Shown: positions 31,619 through 35,801 of the stretch, piece after piece
Position numbering within the stretch: the first letter of the stretch is position 1
How the letters are laid out: each line of letters starts with the position of its first letter
Source of the DNA: Elusimicrobiota bacterium
GTDB lineage: Bacteria; Elusimicrobiota; Endomicrobiia; CG1-02-37-114; XYA2-FULL-39-19
Length of the DNA stretch: 35,801 nucleotides
Direction of reading: 5' to 3'
Assembly: GCA_018816525.1 (NCBI GenBank)
Contig: JAHIVV010000006.1
Coordinates: 1-35,801, forward strand
Program-made: the position numbers and the translations under genes
Notes under the pieces: model-generated
Told to the model about the DNA's origin: nothing
Seen by the model: only the letters and a program-made list of their open reading frames with translations
Database searches by the model: none

Positions 31619-32158
31619 TTAGCCGGTTCGATGGATGAATAAATCCCAAAAGAAAAACCCGCAAACTTCGGCCAATCTGATAAAAATTCCCAAGGAAAGA
31701 AAGAAACAGTAGGGCAGGTAAATAGTTGATTCTTTGTCGACGGGGACAACTGTTTTTAGGGTGAAAAGAAATAAAAAGAAATGAAAAACTTTCTTTAAAG
31801 ATTTTAACAGTGTCCCTTTTAAAGCCATGATTATTATTGCCGCTATTCCTGCAATGATCGCGCCGTAGATTCCTCCAAAAAGAGTAAAATTCCATCCTTT
31901 AAGGCTTCCTACTGCTATCATAAACTTAACATCGCCTGCGCCCAGGCCTCCAAGTAAATAAAAACCGATAAGCAGAACCAGTCCTAACAGGGCTCCTAAT
32001 AAGCTGTCTAGCAAGCCCATGCGGCCATAAAAAATTGTGTTAAATATTATTCCGGAAAATATTATCGGATAAGTTACAGCGTTGTAGGCTTTACGAAAAA
32101 GCAGGTCAGTGGTTGAACAGGTTACAAGGAAGGCAATAAGAATTAGATTTAGGAACAT
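31619..32158 (-). CDS. A24-family prepilin peptidase (CpaA-type)
   Basis: The 179-residue protein is a polytopic aspartic peptidase that cleaves leader peptides of type IV pilins and related proteins. The catalytic aspartates are D18 (TCSTTDLLFRK) and D76 in the GAGDVK motif (73-78), both next to membrane helices. It lacks the N-terminal methylase domain of full-length PilD, so it is the short CpaA/archaeal-like type. No pilin or assembly genes are nearby. The gene starts eight bases after tRNA-Leu(TAA). Confidence 0.88.
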   Translation of the reverse strand: MFLNLILIAFLVTCSTTDLLFRKAYNAVTYPIIFSGIIFNTIFYGRMGLLDSLLGALLGLVLLIGFYLLGGLGAGDVKFMIAVGSLKGWNFTLFGGIYGAIIAGIAAIIIMALKGTLLKSLKKVFHFFLFLFTLKTVVPVDKESTIYLPYCFFLSLGIFIRLAEVCGFFFWDLFIHRTG

Positions 32159-32166
32159 ATAATTTA

Positions 32167-32252
32167 TGGGCGGAGAGGGAATTGAACCCTCACATCCCCT
32201 AAGAGACTCAGGATTTTAAGTCCTGTGCGTCTGCCAGTTCCGCCATCCGCCC
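32167..32252 (-). tRNA. tRNA-Leu(TAA)
   Basis: Class II cloverleaf: acceptor GGGCGGA/TCCGCCC, anticodon arm CAGGA-CTTAAAA-TCCTG with anticodon TAA, a long variable arm (about 15 bases) and T-arm GAGGG-TTCAATT-CCCTC, discriminator A. CCA is not encoded. It reads UUA and UUG. Two promoters are visible upstream. Confidence 0.95.
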
Positions 32253-32309
32253 ATTTTCGCATAGTACGAACCTCAAAATTCTTTCAAAATAATTTTGGGG
32301 CTAAGTCAT

Positions 32310-32338
32310 AATATAACAAACTTTAAATAGAAAATCAA
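32310..32338 (-). promoter_or_regulatory. Proximal promoter of tRNA-Leu(TAA)
   Basis: Minus strand TTGATT (32338-32333) and TATATT (32315-32310) are 17 bases apart, with extended -10 TG. The start is near 32303, 51 bases before the tRNA. Confidence 0.55.
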
Positions 32339-32362
32339 AAATTATATATGAGAATTACGGCC

Positions 32363-32389
32363 AAAGATAACCGGCTGGTTTTTATCTTT
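32363..32389. repeat. Imperfect inverted repeat between two promoters
   Basis: AAAGATAACC (32363-32372) and GGTTTTTATCTTT (32377-32389) can form a hairpin with a small bulge. On the plus strand it is followed by a T-rich run, so it could be a terminator in that direction, but no plus-strand gene precedes it. It lies in the 276-base intergenic gap, where I see no ORF. Confidence 0.35.
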
Positions 32390-32448
32390 TCTTTGTATTT
32401 TAAAGGAAAGCTTTTTTTAAATCTTAAATTTCGTATGGACATAGAAAG

Positions 32449-32477
32449 AGTATAACAAACTTTTATTTAAAAATCAA
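32449..32477 (-). promoter_or_regulatory. Distal copy of the tRNA-Leu promoter
   Basis: Minus strand TTGATT (32477-32472) and TATACT (32454-32449) are 17 bases apart, in a direct repeat of the proximal promoter (shared TATAACAAACTTT on the plus strand, 139 bases apart). The start is near 32442. Confidence 0.5.
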
Positions 32478-32493
32478 AAAACGGGTGTTGTAG

Positions 32494-32522
32494 TTTACAA
32501 ACTGAGCGTAATTTGTTATAAA
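32494..32522 (+). promoter_or_regulatory. Predicted promoter giving a leaderless mRNA for the methyltransferase
   Basis: TTTACA (32494-32499) and TATAAA (32517-32522) are 17 bases apart, with TG one base before the -10. The start falls on 32529, the A of the ATG. No ribosome binding site is visible. Confidence 0.55.
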
Positions 32523-32528
32523 ATTACC

Positions 32529-33743
32529 ATGAACATTAACGCGAGAATTGTCACACTAAAGCAGGAACGGTCGCAAAGAATTATTCAAAACCGGCATCCC
32601 TGGGTTTTCTCCGGAGCCATAGAAAACGTAAGTAAAGGCATGGAAGACGGGGAAATCGCTTCAATTGCAGACACAACAGGTAAAATATTCGCCCAGGGCG
32701 CTTACAATTTAAACAGCGATATTCGTTTAAGAATAATGTCCTGGAAAACGGAAGAGAAAATTGCTGATGACTGGTTTTCAAAAAATGTAAAGAATCTTGC
32801 AAAAACAAAAGAAAAGTTGCTCGGAATAAGCAGTTTATCTGAAGAAAAAAAGAATTACCGCCTGGTATTTTCCGAATGCGACAATATCCCCGGCCTAGTC
32901 ATTGACCGCTATGGGCTGATTTTTGTTATTCAATTGCACACGTTATTTGCGGATAAAAAGAGGGAATTATGGATTTCAATAATAAAGCAATTGTGGAACC
33001 CTGTTGCAATTTATGAACGCAGTGATATTGACGTAAGAAAAAAAGAAGGCCTTGCTACGATGCCTACAGGTATTTTGCACGGCAAGCTGCCTGAAAAACA
33101 TATAATTGAGGAAGATGGCCTTAAAGCCGTTGTCGATATAAGGATGGGGCAAAAAACCGGGTATTTCCTGGACCTCAGGCAGGTTAGAAACAAAATCGAA
33201 AAATGGTGTAAAAATATGGATGTTAAGTTTTTGCAGAATTATTTCGGCTATACAGGCAGTTTCAATCAGTATGCGGCCCGGGCCGGGGTTGAAAAAATAG
33301 AACATATTGACAGCTCAGATACAGCAAATGAAATTGCAAAAGAAAACGCAAAATTAAACGGTTTTGGTAATAGAATTAGAACGATTCATTCTGACATTTA
33401 CGAGTATTTAACGCAGGTTATAAATGATAATGTCGATGCAATAGTACTTGACCCGCCGTCATTTGTAAAAAGCAAAGACAAAATCAGGAATGCTTTGGAA
33501 GGGTATAAGCGGCTCAATTCAATAGCTATGAAAAAGCTGAAAAGCAGCGGGATACTGTTTAGTTTGAGCTGCAGTTCTTATGTATCAGAAGATGATTTTC
33601 AAAAAATGCTTTTTAATTCCGCTATTTCAAGCGGTTGTAAAATAAAAGTGCTTGAAAAATTCGGGCATGATGTTGACCACGCCTGGCCTTTGACCTTCCC
33701 CGAAGGCCGTTACCTGCAGTGCTGGATCCTCCAGAAACAATAA
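32529..33743 (+). CDS. RlmI/RlmK-like rRNA (cytosine-C5) methyltransferase
   Basis: The 404-residue protein has an N-terminal PUA-like RNA-binding domain (about 5-80, NRHPWVFSGAIENV). An EEHUD-type middle follows with IDRYG, and then a SAM-dependent Rossmann domain. That domain includes KTGYFLDLRQVR, NYFGYTGSFNQYAARAG and the catalytic LDPPSFVKSKDK, with SLSCSSYVSEDDF near the end. This is the layout of RlmI-type m5C methyltransferases of 23S rRNA. The exact target base cannot be read from sequence. Predicted to be leaderless. Convergent with ftsB, four bases between stops. Confidence 0.88.
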   Translation: MNINARIVTLKQERSQRIIQNRHPWVFSGAIENVSKGMEDGEIASIADTTGKIFAQGAYNLNSDIRLRIMSWKTEEKIADDWFSKNVKNLAKTKEKLLGISSLSEEKKNYRLVFSECDNIPGLVIDRYGLIFVIQLHTLFADKKRELWISIIKQLWNPVAIYERSDIDVRKKEGLATMPTGILHGKLPEKHIIEEDGLKAVVDIRMGQKTGYFLDLRQVRNKIEKWCKNMDVKFLQNYFGYTGSFNQYAARAGVEKIEHIDSSDTANEIAKENAKLNGFGNRIRTIHSDIYEYLTQVINDNVDAIVLDPPSFVKSKDKIRNALEGYKRLNSIAMKKLKSSGILFSLSCSSYVSEDDFQKMLFNSAISSGCKIKVLEKFGHDVDHAWPLTFPEGRYLQCWILQKQ

Positions 33744-33747
33744 ATAT

Positions 33748-34041
33748 TTACTTTTTCTTGTTTGTGGGGAAACGGTATTCGATTTCGCCTTCTTTTATGT
33801 AGCCCAGGCCCCTTCTGATGCGATAATCAATATAAGCTTCGTTGCTGTCAAGAAGGTATATCTCTTTTCTTAAACGCGCATTTTCAAGCTGGAGTTTAAC
33901 AACTTCCTTCTTAATCTTATAAACTTCAATATTTCTCTTAACAAGATTGAAAAATCCTCTGTTAAAAATCAAAACCGCTGCGATAATTACAGCTATGAGA
34001 ATTTTTCTATTCTTTTTTGAGAATATTGCCCGGAAATTCAT
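33748..34041 (-). CDS. ftsB: FtsB/DivIC-like septum protein
   Basis: The 97-residue protein has a short basic cytoplasmic N-terminus, one membrane helix (about 14-28, [12 protein letters not shown]), a coiled-coil (about 35-65, [21 protein letters not shown]) and a small C-terminal part with [11 protein letters not shown]. This is the FtsB/DivIC pattern of the septal FtsQLB complex. Its ATG overlaps the eno stop by four bases. The eno-ftsB order occurs in many bacteria, which supports the call. Confidence 0.9.
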   Translation of the reverse strand: MNFRAIFSKKNRKILIAVIIAAVLIFNRGFFNLVKRNIEVYKIKKEVVKLQLENARLRKEIYLLDSNEAYIDYRIRRGLGYIKEGEIEYRFPTNKKK

Positions 34042-35327
34042 CTCTTAAATCCGACAAATTTAGCTTTTGAACCAAGCTCCTCTTCAATTCTCATTAACTG
34101 GTTATATTTGCAAACCCTGTCTGTCCTTGAAGCAGAACCTGTTTTAATCTGCCCGGTATTCAAAGCTACTGATAAATCAGCAATGAAAGAATCTTCAGTT
34201 TCACCTGACCTGTGCGAAATAACCGCAGTATAACCTGATTTAAAAGCCAGTTGGACAGCTTCCACTGTTTCAGTTAAAGAACCAATCTGATTTACTTTAA
34301 TTAATATAGAATTTGCAATGCCTTTTTTTATTCCTTCGGTAAAAATCTTAGTATTTGTTACAAAAATATCGTCGCCGATAATCTGTATTTTTTTACCGAG
34401 TTTTTCTGTCATTTTTTTCCAGCCGTCCCAATCAGCTTCGGATAATCCGTCCTCAATGGAAACTACCGGATATTTGCCTATCAGGTTGTCATAGAAATCT
34501 ATCATCTGCTCTGATGTTTTCGTCTTGTCTTTCGGTTCGCCTTCAAGAGTATAAACCTTATTTTCATAAAGTTCGCTGGCCGCGCTGTCAAGCGCAAGGT
34601 AGACGTCTTTTCCGGGTTTATATCCGGCTTTTTCTATTGCTTCAACTATAGATGAAAGCGCCTCTTCGTTTGAACTCAAATTAGGGGCAAATCCGCCTTC
34701 ATCGCCGACTGAGGTGTTGTAACCTTTCTTTTTTAATACTGATTTCAGGTTATGGAAAACTTCCGCGCCCATTCTTAAAGATTCAGCAAATTTGTTTGCG
34801 CCTGAAGGAACAATCATAAATTCCTGAAGATCAACGTTGTTGTCCGCATGTTCGCCGCCGTTTAAAATATTCATCAGTGGAACGGGGAGAATATAATCAT
34901 TTGATTTAATGCTGTAGCATTTGCGAATATATTCATAAAGCGGCATTTTCTGCGATATGCTTTCCGCTCTGCAAAGTGCAAGAGACACTCCAAGAATTGC
35001 ATTAGCGCCAAGTTTTGATTTATTTTCAGTGCCGTCCATTGAAATCATCAGCCTGTCGATTTCAATCTGTTTTCCGGAGTCCAGTCCTATTAATTTTTCT
35101 GCGATTGTATCGTTAACGTGGCCTACTGCTTTTAATACGCCCTTGCCCAGGTAACGGGATTTGTCGCCGTCTCTCATTTCGAGGGCTTCCCGGGTTCCTG
35201 TTGATGCGCCGGACGGGACCATTGCCCTGCCTAAAACCCCGTTTTCTAATATTACATCCACTTCTACTGTTGGGTTTCCTCTTGAATCAAGGATTTCACG
35301 TGCATGAACATTCTTAATCTTTGACAT
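34038..35327 (-). CDS. eno: Enolase
   Basis: Enolase converts 2-phosphoglycerate to phosphoenolpyruvate. The 429-residue protein has the N-terminal [28 protein letters not shown], the magnesium-binding [17 protein letters not shown] and the catalytic [15 protein letters not shown]. Length is standard. A strong AAAGGAGAG ribosome binding site precedes the ATG. It is 44 bases after the TPR gene, with no clear promoter in the gap, so it may be co-transcribed with it. Confidence 0.97.
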   Translation of the reverse strand: MSKIKNVHAREILDSRGNPTVEVDVILENGVLGRAMVPSGASTGTREALEMRDGDKSRYLGKGVLKAVGHVNDTIAEKLIGLDSGKQIEIDRLMISMDGTENKSKLGANAILGVSLALCRAESISQKMPLYEYIRKCYSIKSNDYILPVPLMNILNGGEHADNNVDLQEFMIVPSGANKFAESLRMGAEVFHNLKSVLKKKGYNTSVGDEGGFAPNLSSNEEALSSIVEAIEKAGYKPGKDVYLALDSAASELYENKVYTLEGEPKDKTKTSEQMIDFYDNLIGKYPVVSIEDGLSEADWDGWKKMTEKLGKKIQIIGDDIFVTNTKIFTEGIKKGIANSILIKVNQIGSLTETVEAVQLAFKSGYTAVISHRSGETEDSFIADLSVALNTGQIKTGSASRTDRVCKYNQLMRIEEELGSKAKFVGFKR

Positions 35328-35371
35328 AAATTCTCTCCTTTTGTTTCCTCAAAAATTAATTTGCAATCCGT

Positions 35372-35801
35372 CTATTTTATCTTTTTTTGGAGTATTTGTA
35401 AATTGTTTTCTGCTATTTTTTGGTCTTCAGGTTTTGGCAGGCCCAATTTCACAGCCAACTCCCAGTATTTTTGCGCCTGCAAAAAATCATTTTTCATCCA
35501 GTAACAATTACCCAGGCAGTTATAAACCTCTCCGTAATTCCTGGCGCCTACGGAAATGTTATAGGCGCGGATAGCATCATCAATTCTGCCTGTTTTGCGG
35601 TAAATTTCACCCAAATCAAAAGCGCTTCTTTCCGAATGGGCTTTATCCATGGATATTGATTTCTCATAATAATTAACCGCTTTGTTTAAGCCAGTCCTCT
35701 GGAATTCTCCGAGCGTAAGCTCGAGAGATGGATAACATTCCAATATCTTCGTATAATTGGAGTATGGAATATAAACGGCTGAGCCATAGTGTTTACAAAT
35801 G
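35372..35801 (-). CDS. TPR-repeat protein, truncated at the right edge
   Basis: The reading frame is open from the window's right end to a stop at 35372, so the start lies outside; the visible 142 or so residues are the C-terminus. The TTG at 35743 is probably an internal codon. The visible part has three to four TPR units (LNKAVNYYEKSISMDKAH, IDDAIRAYNISV, FLQAQKYWELAVKLG). TPR proteins mediate protein contacts, and the function is unknown. It is upstream of eno on the same strand. Confidence 0.75.
   Translation of the reverse strand, partial: ICKHYGSAVYIPYSNYTKILECYPSLELTLGEFQRTGLNKAVNYYEKSISMDKAHSERSAFDLGEIYRKTGRIDDAIRAYNISVGARNYGEVYNCLGNCYWMKNDFLQAQKYWELAVKLGLPKPEDQKIAENNLQILQKKIK

Noticed and set aside
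35659-35743. TTG at 35743 as the start of the TPR protein
   Set aside because: The frame continues open to the window edge with TPR-compatible sequence, so the gene is cut by the edge.
1-35801. CRISPR array, prophage, insertion sequence or integrated element
   Set aside because: No regularly spaced repeats, transposase, integrase, phage gene or tRNA-derived attachment duplication was seen; the direct repeats at 32311-32480 are promoter copies.

Overview
This AT-rich window is a gene-dense chromosomal segment from a diderm (two-membrane) bacterium. The evidence for an outer membrane is an lptF/lptG pair for LPS export, several signal-peptide beta-barrel proteins, and a very large SprA-like outer-membrane translocon protein. 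There are no plasmid, phage or insertion-sequence genes, and housekeeping genes are in ordinary operons. I cannot assign a phylum. A SprA homologue points to the Bacteroidota/Fibrobacterota-type superphylum or an uncultured candidate phylum that shares this protein, but the sprA gene is shorter than, and in a different context from, the Bacteroidota type.

Layout. (1) 25-4689, minus strand: a macromolecular-synthesis operon rpsU - NIF3-like gene - dnaG - rpoD. (2) 4774-7931, minus strand: cysE - nadA - tRNA-Arg(ACG) - tadA - a 46-codon basic small ORF - ssrA (tmRNA), then a HIT-family gene. The tRNA-Arg(ACG) sits directly before tadA, the enzyme that edits its A34. (3) 8061-9475, plus: an MnmA/ThiI-like PP-loop enzyme and a DUF523 protein. 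(4) 9597-14174, plus: a four-gene phospho-signalling operon: cNMP-fold protein, CHASE2-TPR-Ser/Thr kinase, PP2C phosphatase, and a protein with one FHA domain plus a degenerate second one. (5) 14295-20428, plus: a phosphoglycolate-phosphatase-like HAD enzyme, then an envelope operon of a FecR-domain protein, two predicted beta-barrels and a PorV/TraF-like barrel. (6) 20430-22624, minus: lptF-lptG, divergent from (7) 22672-27969, plus: the 1765-residue SprA-like protein, followed by comF. (8) 28838-31431, plus: gap-pgk-secG behind a perfect consensus sigma-70 promoter. (9) 31441-32252: tRNA-Leu(AAG), an A24 prepilin peptidase and tRNA-Leu(TAA). (10) 32529-35801: an RlmI-like methyltransferase, then, on the minus strand, ftsB-like and eno and a TPR gene cut by the right edge.

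How the parts connect. The most distinctive theme is the envelope: SprA-like plus a PorV-like barrel, both neighbours of LPS export genes, with FecR and kinase/phosphatase/FHA genes just upstream. The lptFG and sprA promoters form one mirror-symmetric unit in which the two -10 boxes are arms of an inverted repeat. A second theme is gene expression. Several promoters place the predicted start of transcription on or within two bases of the start codon, implying frequent leaderless mRNAs alongside genes with strong Shine-Dalgarno sites. The tmRNA encodes an unusually short tag, and an A34 tRNA-Leu suggests wobble inosine beyond tRNA-Arg.

All products are assigned by reading motifs by eye. No database search was run. 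Intergenic gaps are short; the largest (32253-32528) holds promoters and repeats.
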